A DNA stretch of 9,747 nt from an uncultured Eubacteriales bacterium (GTDB taxonomy: Bacteria > Bacillota > Clostridia > Oscillospirales > Oscillospiraceae). A program made the position numbers and the translations under genes. The stretch spans positions 1 to 9,747 of the forward strand of contig URLT01000072.1 in the NCBI GenBank assembly GCA_900548795.1, written 5' to 3'. The notes under the pieces are model-generated. The model was not told the DNA's origin. It saw only the letters and a list, made by a program, of their open reading frames with translations, and made no database searches. Shown one piece after another: positions 1 through 5,207 of the stretch. Numbering within the stretch: position 1 is the stretch's first letter; each line of letters opens with the position of its first letter.

Positions 1-83
1 AAAGCCATAAATTTCCGAAAAACCGCCTGTCATTCATTATGTTAACCCGGTATTCAAAGAATGCAGGACGGTGAAAACGGCGG

Positions 84-148
84 GCGCTGTGCACAAACCT
101 GTGCATACTGTGCAAAACTCCGCAGAAATCGCGGCTTCTGCACAGCGC
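84..148. repeat. Imperfect nested inverted repeat with CTGTGCA repeats
   Basis: The arms GCGCTGTGCA (84-93) and TGCACAGCGC (139-148) are perfect 10-bp inverted copies. Within and around them CTGTGCA occurs directly at 87-93, 99-105 and 108-114, and inverted at 139-145. Inside the loop are two mutually exclusive small stems: CCGC/GCGG (120-123 with 131-134) and GCAGAA/TTCTGC (122-127 with 136-141). No T-run follows directly, so it does not look like a simple terminator. It could be a binding-site cluster or a structured RNA end. The function is unknown. Confidence 0.5.
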
Positions 149-211
149 GCCTCCGCGCCTCCGCCGGCTCCTCCTCTGCATAATATCCATGAATATGCGG
201 AAAAGACAAAG

Positions 212-241
212 TTGAAATAAGAATGACAAGCCGGGAATAAT
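212..241 (+). promoter_or_regulatory. Possible sigma-A-type promoter
   Basis: TTGAAA (212-217) and AATAAT (236-241) each match the sigma-A consensus at five of six positions, with an 18-bp spacer. Transcription would start near 248. No gene with a ribosome binding site follows before sigG, so the product would be a small RNA or a long sigG leader. The -10 area also reads GGGAATAATT, which resembles a sigma-F -10 element, but without a good -35 at the right distance. Confidence 0.35.
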
Positions 242-344
242 TTTGTGTTATGTAAACCCGACGACTGTCCGTTTCGGTCGAAAAAATTCGGAACGGCTCG
301 TTTTGCGTCGAGCTTTCCATGTATTGTTACGAGTGTTTTTACCA

Positions 345-381
345 ACTTTCGGCAAAAGTGCCGTCGAAGTGACGAATTTTT
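345..381 (+). terminator. Terminator-like hairpin upstream of sigG
   Basis: The core hairpin is CGGCA (350-354), loop AAAG, TGCCG (359-363). It is extended by ACTT (345-348) pairing with AAGT (367-370) across a small internal loop. A T-run (377-381) starts a few bases after the stem. If used, it would end transcription arriving from the left, including from the promoter candidate at 212-241, and insulate sigG. The gap between stem and T-run makes it weaker than a textbook terminator. Confidence 0.35.
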
Positions 382-415
382 CTTCTCCTCTTCGCGCGCG
401 CCGCGAACCATTTCT

Positions 416-444
416 GCATGAAGCCGCCGCTTTGGGAAATACTG
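416..444 (+). promoter_or_regulatory. Probable sigma-F-dependent promoter of sigG
   Basis: GGAAATACTG (435-444) fits the sigma-F -10 consensus as I remember it (GGNRANAHTR) at every position. GCATG (416-420), 14 bases upstream, matches four of five positions of the -35 consensus GYWTA. The spacing is about one base shorter than usual. Transcription would begin near 451, giving a leader of about 60 nt before the sigG start at 512. In Bacillus subtilis sigG is transcribed by sigma-F in the forespore, so position and type agree with the gene. No sigma-A-type promoter is apparent closer to sigG. Confidence 0.55.
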
Positions 445-454
445 TGCAGAGAAG

Positions 455-492
455 CCGAGGCGTCCCGCGCCGTCCGCGCGCCGGAGCCTCGG
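455..492 (+). promoter_or_regulatory. Leader hairpin just before the sigG ribosome binding site
   Basis: CCGAGGC (455-461) and GCCTCGG (486-492) are perfect 7-bp inverted copies around a very GC-rich 24-nt loop that can pair further. The hairpin ends 7 nt before the GGAGG ribosome binding site (500-504). From memory, a leader hairpin that lowers sigG translation has been described in B. subtilis, so this may be a functional counterpart. Pairing is seen in the sequence; its regulatory role is inferred. Confidence 0.4.
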
Positions 493-511
493 AGATCATG
501 GAGGATGCGCT

Positions 512-1291
512 ATGCTTGGAAAGGTCGAAATCTGCGGCGTCAACACCGCGCACCTGAAAACCCTCGGCAGCGAGGAGATGAACCGTCTGCTGCGGCAGGC
601 GCGCGCTGGAGACGAGCAGGCAAGGCAGGAGCTGATCGAGGGCAATCTGCGGCTCGTGCTCTCGGTGATCCAGAAATTCATGGGACGCGGCGAGCAGCCG
701 GACGATCTGTTTCAGGTCGGCTGCGTGGGGCTGCTCAAGGCGATCGCCAATTTCAACACCGAGCTGGACGTGCGCTTCAGCACCTATGGCGTGCCGATGA
801 TCGAGGGCGAGGTCAAGCGCTATCTGCGCGACTACAGCGCCATTCGCGTCTCGCGCTCGCTGCGCGACACGGCCTACCGCGTGCTGCAATGCAAGGAGCA
901 GCTCGGCGTTCGTCTCGGCCGCGAGCCGAGCGCACAGGAGCTTGCCGACGCACTGGGGCTGACGGTGCAGGCCGTTCACGAGGCCATGGACGCCATGGCC
1001 GCGCCGGTCTCGCTCTATGAGCCGGTCTGGACGGACGGCGGCGACCCGCTGACGGTCATGGATCAGGTGCGCGACACGCGAAACACCGACGAGCGCTGGC
1101 TGGAGCGGCTTGCCCTGCGCGAGGCGCTCGGAAAGCTCGGCAGCCGGGAGCGCCGGATCCTCGGGATGCGCTTCTTCGACTGCAAAACGCAGACGGAGGT
1201 CGCCTCGGAGGTCGGCATTTCGCAGGCGCAGGTCTCGCGGCTCGAAAAAAGCGCCATCTCGACGCTGCGCAAGTCCATCTGCGTCAGCTGA
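512..1291 (+). CDS. sigG: RNA polymerase sporulation sigma factor SigG
   Basis: This is the late forespore sigma factor, which directs RNA polymerase to spore-maturation genes after engulfment. The product has 259 residues, the usual family length. The N-terminal KVEICGV (4-10) is a SigG signature. Region 2 (about 43-108) includes NLRLVLSVIQKF, DDLFQVGCVGLLKAI and FSTYGVPMIEGEVKRYLRD. Region 3 follows (about 117-190, with PVSLYEPVWTDGGDP). Region 4 has the helix-turn-helix TEVASEVGISQAQVSRLEK (228-246). The ATG at 512 is chosen because GGAGG (500-504) lies 7 nt upstream and the protein aligns from residue 1. The gene has its own sigma-F-like promoter and leader hairpin. Position 43 is Glu and position 154 is Ala, where B. 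subtilis SigG has residues tied to CsfB and SpoIIAB binding. SigF is a less likely alternative because of the N-terminal signature. Confidence 0.95.
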   Translation: MLGKVEICGVNTAHLKTLGSEEMNRLLRQARAGDEQARQELIEGNLRLVLSVIQKFMGRGEQPDDLFQVGCVGLLKAIANFNTELDVRFSTYGVPMIEGEVKRYLRDYSAIRVSRSLRDTAYRVLQCKEQLGVRLGREPSAQELADALGLTVQAVHEAMDAMAAPVSLYEPVWTDGGDPLTVMDQVRDTRNTDERWLERLALREALGKLGSRERRILGMRFFDCKTQTEVASEVGISQAQVSRLEKSAISTLRKSICVS

Positions 1292-1394
1292 TGAATTTTT
1301 TCTCTGTAAAAATATGACAAAATAAAAACAAAATATTACGTTTTTGCGATAGAATCCGCTTCATTTCTGGCAAAAATGTTGCTATTTCAACGCT

Positions 1395-1442
1395 CTTTTC
1401 CGGCCGAGGCGCAGCGCGGCGCCGGGGAAGGGCTTGCTTTTT
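1395..1442 (+). terminator. Possible weak terminator after sigG
   Basis: CTTTTCCGGC (1395-1404) can pair with GCCGGGGAAG (1421-1430) over 10 bp, including two G-U pairs, around a GC-rich 16-nt loop. A T-run (1438-1442) follows after a gap of about 7 nt. It is about 100 bases beyond the sigG stop and the T-run overlaps the -35 of the next gene. It may limit sigG read-through, but the geometry is not ideal. Confidence 0.3.
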
Positions 1443-1462
1443 GTCCGATTTTGCGGTAAAAT
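1434..1462 (+). promoter_or_regulatory. Probable sigma-A promoter of the SLH/M15 gene
   Basis: TTGCTT (1434-1439) and TAAAAT (1457-1462) are separated by exactly 17 bp. Transcription would start near 1469, about 28 nt before the TTG start at 1497 and upstream of its GAGGTG ribosome binding site (1484-1489). The placement supports the downstream start codon, since a start at 1434 would lie inside the promoter. Confidence 0.5.
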
Positions 1463-1496
1463 GGTGGGGAATCACAACGAATTGAGGTGCATTTCC

Positions 1497-2954
1497 TTGA
1501 AAAAGCGTATGCTATCGCTTCTGTTATCTCTTGCGCTCGTGCTTTGCGCGATCCCGGCCGCGCGAGCCGAGGGCGGCTTTGTCGACCTCGGAGACCACTG
1601 GGCGAAGGACTACATTGAATTTGTGACGGAGCAGGGGCTCTTCGGCGGCACATCGCCGACAACCTTTGACCCGGAGACCACCATGACGCGCGGCATGTTT
1701 GTCACCGTCCTCGGGCGTCTGGATCGCGTCGATCAGGCGCATTGGAAGGGCGAGGCGATCCCGCGTCCCTTCTCCGACGTGGACGACGCGCTGTACTACG
1801 CGCCCTATGTGAGCTGGGCGGTCTGCAACGGCATCGTCGACGGCACCACGCCGACGACCTTCTCCCCCGACGAGCCGATCACGCGCGAGCAAATGGCCAA
1901 GCTGGTCGCCTTCTATGTCGAGCGCATGGGCTACACCCTGCACGACGCCGAGGATTCCTCCAAGATCCCGGAGTCGTTCGCCGACGCCGACCGGATCTCC
2001 GAATACGCCGTCGGCGCCGTGGAGGCGCTGCGCAAGACCGGCATCCTCAACGGCGCGACGAATCCGGACGGCACAGTCGATTTCCTCCCCTCCCGGACCG
2101 CCACCCGCGCCGAATGCGCGACGGTGTTCTACCGTCTTGCCCAAAACGTAACGGCGACGCTCGTGCGTCCGGCCTCGCCGACGGCGATGGACTTCGCCAA
2201 CGAGCCCGTGACCATGCGCATCCCCTATGACACCACGCGCCGCCTCGTGCTCTCCTGCGCGCCGCGCGAGGCCTCGGCCTACCGTCTGGTTTGGCGAAGC
2301 AGCAATCCGGCGGTCGCCTCGGTCGATCAGGAGGGCGTCATCACGGCGCACGACGTCGGCACGGCAAAGATCACGGTCTATGCCGCAAACGGCCTGAGCG
2401 CCGTTTGCACCGTGAACTGCGTCGCCACCGACACGGCCTCGGCCGCCGAGACCCACGCAGAGCGCTGCGAGCGCCTTTTCGGCGAGGTCGTCTCCGACCC
2501 GCGTACCTATTATAAACATCAGGAGGACGCCGAGGCCGACATGGTCACGGTCACCGTCAAGGTCTGGGATCTGGATTCCTCCGGAAAGAAATACACCAAG
2601 ACGCTGAGCTTCAGAGCGCACAAAAACCTGAAAAAGACCTTCGAGGCGATGTTCGACGAGATCTACCACGGCTCGGAGCAATTCCCGATCTACAGCATCT
2701 CCGGCTGGAGCTGGTCGGGGCGCAGCGAGCATAGCTGCGGCAGCGCGATCGACATCAACCCCAAGGAGAATTACTACTGCGACCCGATGGGCAATCCCCT
2801 GACGGGCGAATACTGGAAGCCCGGCGAGGATCCGTATTCGATCCCGCTCGACGGCGAGGTCGCGACCATCATGGCGAAATACGGCTTCACGCAGGGCGTC
2901 AACTGGAACTCCGGCTTTAAGGACTACATGCATTTCAGCTACTTTGGGAATTGA
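1497..2954 (+). CDS. Exported SLH-domain protein with Big_2-like and M15 D-Ala-D-Ala carboxypeptidase-like domains
   Basis: This is a predicted cell-surface peptidoglycan peptidase of 485 residues. A signal peptide (KKR, hydrophobic stretch, cleavage after ARA at about 24) precedes three S-layer homology modules (about 26-80, 90-155, 160-220), each with the F-D-x-x-HW/Y-A start and late T-R signature. An Ig-like Big_2 segment follows (about 230-315, with WRSSNPAVASVDQEGVITA). The C-terminal third is an M15_4/VanY-like domain. SEHSCGSAID gives probable zinc ligands His412 and Asp419, and W470 with DYMHF supplies the catalytic Asp476 and ligand His479. SLH modules bind secondary wall polymers, so it should be wall-anchored and trim peptide stems. 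The TTG start is chosen because GAGGTG lies 7 nt upstream and the signal peptide begins there. An upstream in-frame start at 1434 would add a non-signal-like stretch lying in the promoter. Substrate specificity is inferred; an endopeptidase activity is possible. Confidence 0.85.
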   Translation: MKKRMLSLLLSLALVLCAIPAARAEGGFVDLGDHWAKDYIEFVTEQGLFGGTSPTTFDPETTMTRGMFVTVLGRLDRVDQAHWKGEAIPRPFSDVDDALYYAPYVSWAVCNGIVDGTTPTTFSPDEPITREQMAKLVAFYVERMGYTLHDAEDSSKIPESFADADRISEYAVGAVEALRKTGILNGATNPDGTVDFLPSRTATRAECATVFYRLAQNVTATLVRPASPTAMDFANEPVTMRIPYDTTRRLVLSCAPREASAYRLVWRSSNPAVASVDQEGVITAHDVGTAKITVYAANGLSAVCTVNCVATDTASAAETHAERCERLFGEVVSDPRTYYKHQEDAEADMVTVTVKVWDLDSSGKKYTKTLSFRAHKNLKKTFEAMFDEIYHGSEQFPIYSISGWSWSGRSEHSCGSAIDINPKENYYCDPMGNPLTGEYWKPGEDPYSIPLDGEVATIMAKYGFTQGVNWNSGFKDYMHFSYFGN

Positions 2955-2981
2955 CGCCAAATTCAACATGTCACATAGAAA

Positions 2982-3011
2982 ATCCCTGCCCTCAAGCACG
3001 AGGGCAGGGAT
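2982..3011. terminator. Bidirectional terminator between convergent genes
   Basis: A perfect 12-bp stem, ATCCCTGCCCTC (2982-2993) with GAGGGCAGGGAT (3000-3011), encloses the 6-nt loop AAGCAC. On the plus strand it is followed by CTTTCATT; on the minus strand by TTTCTATG. It lies 27 nt past the SLH/M15 stop and 3 nt past the DUF1893 stop, so it can serve both converging transcripts. The U-tracts are short on both sides, so strength is uncertain. Confidence 0.8.
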
Positions 3012-3014
3012 CTT

Positions 3015-3446
3015 TCATTGGGAGGCTTGCTCGCTCAGCGCCCGCAGACGGGCGCGCAGAGCTGCGGGCGCCGCCGCGCAGTCGGTCAGGTCGGCAACGG
3101 CCTGCTCCATCGGGCACGGGCCGTCTCCGGCGCGGTTGTCGATGCGGTCGGTCAGCGCGCCGCAGTCGACCTCTATGCCGTTTTCCAGCAGCAGGCGCTC
3201 GGCCTCGCGGCTCATGACCTCGCCATAGACGGCGGCCACGCGCATCGGCACGAGCAGCATGGCGGCCGCCTTACCGATGATCCGGTCGGCAACGAACGCG
3301 CCCTCCAGACGCTCGCCGCGCTCGGCGCGCTCCAGCAGCGGCGCGATCCCCCGCGCACGGCTGGTCATGACGCGGTCGCGATCGGCAATGACACAGGAAT
3401 AGGCCTCGCGTCGAAGCATGTTTTTCACAGTCAAAAAGGTATTCAT
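3015..3446 (-). CDS. DUF1893 domain-containing protein
   Basis: This 143-residue soluble protein belongs to the DUF1893 family. The family relates to the structurally solved Thermotoga protein TM1506, which as I recall has a cytidine-deaminase-like fold, with no proven biochemical role. Family features seen are AYSCVIADRDRV (15-26), RGIAPLLE (32-39), GAFVADRIIGKAAAMLL (49-65), VYGEVMSREAERLL (73-86) and the hallmark DGPCPMEQAV (108-117). The tail after about 118 is Ala/Arg-rich and less conserved. The ATG at 3446 overlaps the stop of the lipoprotein gene in an ATGA, and no good ribosome binding site is visible, so translation is probably coupled. It is the last gene of the preQ1-led operon and is followed directly by the terminator at 2982-3011. 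The family call is firm; a ligand or enzyme role in queuosine metabolism would be speculation. Confidence 0.85.
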   Translation of the reverse strand: MNTFLTVKNMLRREAYSCVIADRDRVMTSRARGIAPLLERAERGERLEGAFVADRIIGKAAAMLLVPMRVAAVYGEVMSREAERLLLENGIEVDCGALTDRIDNRAGDGPCPMEQAVADLTDCAAAPAALRARLRALSEQASQ

Positions 3447-3982
3447 TCGGCAATAAAATAGTACGCAAGCTGCATCGTGGTGTCGTTGATCATGGAAAGC
3501 ATGGCATAGTTTCCCTGCTCGTCCGTCCAGCTCCAGAGCGTCGGCTCGGCGTCGTCGGTCGAGGGTGTGCCGTAAAGCTCGGTGAGGCGGTCGGCGCAGT
3601 CGTTGAGCGCATCCTTCGTGGCCTCCTCGCCGGAGAGCGTGCAGGAAATGCGCACGCGCTCGCCGAAGCTGAATTGCACCTGAGAAAAGTGCATCCCGTC
3701 GACCGTCATGTCGTTAAAGGCATAGACGGTCGTGCCGCTTTCGTCGAAGGAGAAGTCGCAGGCGCGGCCCTCGGCCTCCTCCACATCGGTCAGCGTGAGA
3801 GCTTTCCCGGTCAAGCCGTTGAATTCGAGCGTCGTTCTGTGCGTCCCGGTCTGCTCGGAGGGCGCGGCGGTGTCCGAGGCGCGCTCGGTCGGCTTCTCCC
3901 CCTGCGCCGTCTCCGAAGAGCCGCAGGCAAACAGACTCAGCGCAAGCAGCAGGCACAGCAGCAGCGCAATCGTCTTTTTCAT
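3443..3982 (-). CDS. Small secreted lipoprotein of unknown function
   Basis: The 179-residue product begins with a lipoprotein signal: MKK, a leucine-rich core, and the lipobox LFAC with Cys20 as the lipidated residue and Gly21 after it. A low-complexity Ser/Thr/Glu-rich linker (about 21-48) leads to a compact domain (about 49-179) that I do not recognise. Its features include FNGLTGKALTLTDVEEAE, then CADRLTELYGTPS, a Trp-rich WSWTDEQGNYAML, and a C-terminal LAYYF strand. That late pattern recurs in small Firmicutes lipoproteins. The protein should sit on the outer face of the membrane. AGGAGG (3994-3999, read on the minus strand) lies 11 nt upstream of the ATG. The start overlaps the stop of the Gx transporter gene by ATGA and its own stop overlaps the DUF1893 start the same way. 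A substrate-capture role beside the transporters is conceivable but not shown. Confidence 0.8.
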   Translation of the reverse strand: MKKTIALLLCLLLALSLFACGSSETAQGEKPTERASDTAAPSEQTGTHRTTLEFNGLTGKALTLTDVEEAEGRACDFSFDESGTTVYAFNDMTVDGMHFSQVQFSFGERVRISCTLSGEEATKDALNDCADRLTELYGTPSTDDAEPTLWSWTDEQGNYAMLSMINDTTMQLAYYFIAE

Positions 3983-4497
3983 GTTGATGAATTCCTCCTG
4001 TTTTTTGTGATTCGATCATAAGCCGCCTGTGCGGCCGTGCCGGTCAGCAGACCGGCGGCAATGGCGCACAGCAGCATGAGCGGAAAATACCAGAGCAGCA
4101 TCGGCGTTTGCGTGACGGCAAGCGCCACGAGCATCTGCGCACAGATGTGGCAGATGCCGCCGCAGACGCCGCAGACCCAAAGCTGCTTCCTCGGCAGGGC
4201 GCGGCACAGCAGCGCCATGCACAGCCAGCTCAGCAGGCCGCCCGCCAGCGCATAGAGCAGCGCCGACGGCTGACCCAGCAGCAGATTCCCGAGCAGCACG
4301 CGCACGAGCACGATCGCCAGCGCCTCCTTCCACCCAAGCAGCGCCAGCGCTAGAAGCGTGACGACGTTGCTCAGCCCGAGCTTAACGCCGGGGATCGGAA
4401 TCGGAACGGGGATCTGCGCCTCGAGCACAAAGATGCCCAGCGCGACTGCGCAGAGCACCGCGCAGAGCATGAGTCGGCGCAGACCGGGACGTCTCAT
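3979..4497 (-). CDS. Gx transporter family membrane protein (Hpre_diP_synt_I family)
   Basis: The 172-residue protein is almost entirely hydrophobic, with about five membrane segments and a basic N-terminus (RRPGLRR). The family signature PIPIPGVKLGLSNVVTLLAL lies near residues 33-52. Proteins of this Pfam family (PF07456) are often labelled heptaprenyl diphosphate synthase component I. They resemble substrate-binding membrane subunits of ECF-type vitamin transporters more than prenyl synthases, and their true substrate is not known to me. The start is set at the internal ATG (4497), which overlaps the queT stop as ATGA. An upstream in-frame ATG at 4539 would add 14 residues reaching into queT. 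The stop overlaps the lipoprotein start. No energising ECF ATPase or T component is nearby, so it would have to share a module encoded elsewhere if it works that way. Confidence 0.8.
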   Translation of the reverse strand: MRRPGLRRLMLCAVLCAVALGIFVLEAQIPVPIPIPGVKLGLSNVVTLLALALLGWKEALAIVLVRVLLGNLLLGQPSALLYALAGGLLSWLCMALLCRALPRKQLWVCGVCGGICHICAQMLVALAVTQTPMLLWYFPLMLLCAIAAGLLTGTAAQAAYDRITKNRRNSST

Positions 4498-5006
4498 GCG
4501 CCGAAAAACCGCTGCCCCCGGCGGTCGATCAGAACGCACAGCGCCGTTCCGAGCGTCAGCAGCACGGCAGCCTCCCCGGCAGCGACGCAGAGCGCCGTGA
4601 TCCCGAAGGGCAGATCAAAGCAGAACGACAGCTCCCCGCCGACGATGAGCCCATTCGCCAGCGCCGGCATCAGAAGCGACGGCAGCGGCAGACGGAACAC
4701 GCGCACCCGGCGCAGCGCCCACATGGCCGTGCAGGCGGCAAGGGTCGCCAGCGTGCCGAAGATCAGGTCGAGCGGCATCACGGTTGCCGAGGTGAGCAGA
4801 TTGGCCAGCAGGCAGCCGAGCGTCAGCCCGGGGACGGCCGCGGCGGAATAGATCGCGAGCACACACAGCGCCTCGGACACGCGGAACTGGATGTCCATCG
4901 TGACCGAGTTGGGCAGCAGCACGCCCTGCAGGAAGGTCAGCGCGGCATAGAGCGCGGCGAGCACGGCGGCAAAGGTGATCTGTTTGGTCGTTTTGGTTGC
5001 TTTCAT
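4494..5006 (-). CDS. queT: QueT-type queuosine precursor transporter
   Basis: This is a predicted membrane S-component taking up preQ1/preQ0 or another queuine precursor for tRNA queuosine synthesis, working with a shared ECF module. It has 170 residues, the family's usual size, with about six hydrophobic segments. The first helix, FAAVLAALYAALT (12-24), shows the AxxxA spacing used by S-components to dock with the T subunit. The signature IQFRVSEAL (39-47) is typical of QueT (PF06177). The ATG at 5006 follows GGGAG (5020-5016 on the minus strand) by 9 nt. The leader contains a probable preQ1 riboswitch, which independently supports the substrate. It is first in the four-gene operon and divergent from ylxM. 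Family assignment is confident; exact precursor is not determined. Confidence 0.88.
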   Translation of the reverse strand: MKATKTTKQITFAAVLAALYAALTFLQGVLLPNSVTMDIQFRVSEALCVLAIYSAAAVPGLTLGCLLANLLTSATVMPLDLIFGTLATLAACTAMWALRRVRVFRLPLPSLLMPALANGLIVGGELSFCFDLPFGITALCVAAGEAAVLLTLGTALCVLIDRRGQRFFGA

Positions 5007-5015
5007 AAGAATCGT

Positions 5016-5058
5016 CTCCCATAGTTTTGTTTTTTGACAGGATGGTTTCGAACTGTCA
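5016..5058 (-). promoter_or_regulatory. Probable preQ1-I riboswitch in the queT leader
   Basis: On the minus strand, TGACAG (5058-5053) pairs with CTGTCA (5040-5035) around a 12-nt loop TTCGAAACCATC. An A-rich tail with AAAAAC and ACTA follows and runs into the GGGAG ribosome binding site (5020-5016). This is the layout of preQ1-I aptamers: a short stem, a loop of about 12 nt starting UUC and ending in C, then an A-rich strand that folds back as a pseudoknot. Loop CCAT (5045-5042) is complementary to ATGG (5022-5019), which includes part of the ribosome binding site. Ligand binding would therefore be expected to reduce translation of queT. The call rests on shape plus the downstream transporter; pseudoknot pairs differ from the examples I remember, so the subtype is uncertain. 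Confidence 0.68.
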
Positions 5059-5060
5059 GC

Positions 5061-5090
5061 CGCGCGGCAGCCTTCGCCGTTTTCCGCGCG
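5061..5090 (-). other. GC-rich leader hairpin before the riboswitch
   Basis: CGCGCGG and CCGCGCG (84-90 and 61-67 of the 5000 block, 5090-5084 and 5067-5061 on the minus strand) form a 7-bp GC stem around a 16-nt loop. It starts within a few bases of the predicted transcription start and ends 2 nt before the aptamer. It probably stabilises the 5' end or insulates aptamer folding. It is not followed by a T-run. Confidence 0.4.
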
Positions 5091-5098
5091 TTCGTATT

Positions 5099-5127
5099 AT
5101 TCTACATGAAAATTATGCTTCCGTCAA
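5099..5127 (-). promoter_or_regulatory. Sigma-A promoter of the queT operon
   Basis: Reading the minus strand, TTGACG (5127-5122) and TAGAAT (5104-5099) are separated by 17 bp. Each hexamer matches the consensus at five of six positions. Transcription should start near 5092, giving a leader of about 85 nt that contains the preQ1 aptamer. The promoter is back-to-back with that of ylxM; their -35 elements are about 42 bp apart. Confidence 0.72.
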
Positions 5128-5169
5128 GCCTATTCTGTGCAACGCCGCAGGTCTGTCAAGTTTTTTCTC

Positions 5170-5198
5170 TTGACAAGCTGCGCAGCTTGTGCTATAAT
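5170..5198 (+). promoter_or_regulatory. Consensus sigma-A promoter of the ylxM-ffh operon
   Basis: TTGACA (5170-5175), a 17-bp spacer and TATAAT (5193-5198) are a perfect match to the sigma-A consensus. Transcription would start near 5205. The spacer and the end of the -35 form an 18-bp perfect palindrome (5173-5190). High strength fits a constitutive operon for signal recognition particle and ribosomal protein synthesis. Confidence 0.88.
5173..5190. repeat. 18-bp perfect palindrome across the promoter -35 and spacer
   Basis: ACAAGCTGCGCAGCTTGT reads the same on both strands and occupies the last three bases of the -35 plus the next 15 bases. A second dyad, TGTCAAG (5154-5160) and CTTGACA (5169-5175), overlaps its left side. 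Dyads at this position are typical operator sites, but I do not recognise the sequence as that of a known regulator. Confidence 0.6.
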
Positions 5199-5207
5199 CG
5201 TCACACA

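Larger units (their letters stand above)
1..511. other. Gene-free region upstream of sigG
   Basis: I see no convincing coding sequence here. Open frames on both strands lack ribosome binding sites, family motifs and the codon pattern of the neighbours. The left 240 bases are less GC-rich than the genes and carry an inverted repeat (84-148) with repeated CTGTGCA words. The middle has a possible sigma-A-type promoter (212-241) followed by a hairpin with a T-run (345-381). The right end holds the probable sigG promoter (416-444) and a leader hairpin (455-492). In many spore formers spoIIGA and sigE lie just upstream of sigG. They are not in this window, though they could lie beyond its left edge. 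Confidence 0.6.

Noticed and set aside
37..411. 124-codon minus-strand ORF in the left region, and overlapping small frames
   Set aside because: No ribosome binding site, no family pattern, and it crosses structured non-coding elements.
1434..1496. Upstream in-frame start for the SLH/M15 gene
   Set aside because: The extension is not part of a signal peptide, lies within the -35/-10 pair, and has no ribosome binding site. TTG 1497 has GAGGTG at 7 nt and starts the signal peptide.
1524..2999. 491-codon minus-strand ORF opposite the SLH/M15 gene
   Set aside because: Its composition is that of antisense to a GC-rich third-position gene, with no recognisable motif or ribosome binding site. It is a shadow.
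5131..5159. Second minus-strand TTGACA (5159-5154) as an extra queT promoter
   Set aside because: At 17 or 18 bp spacing the -10 positions read AGAATA or GAATAG, poor matches. The pair at 5127-5099 is far better.
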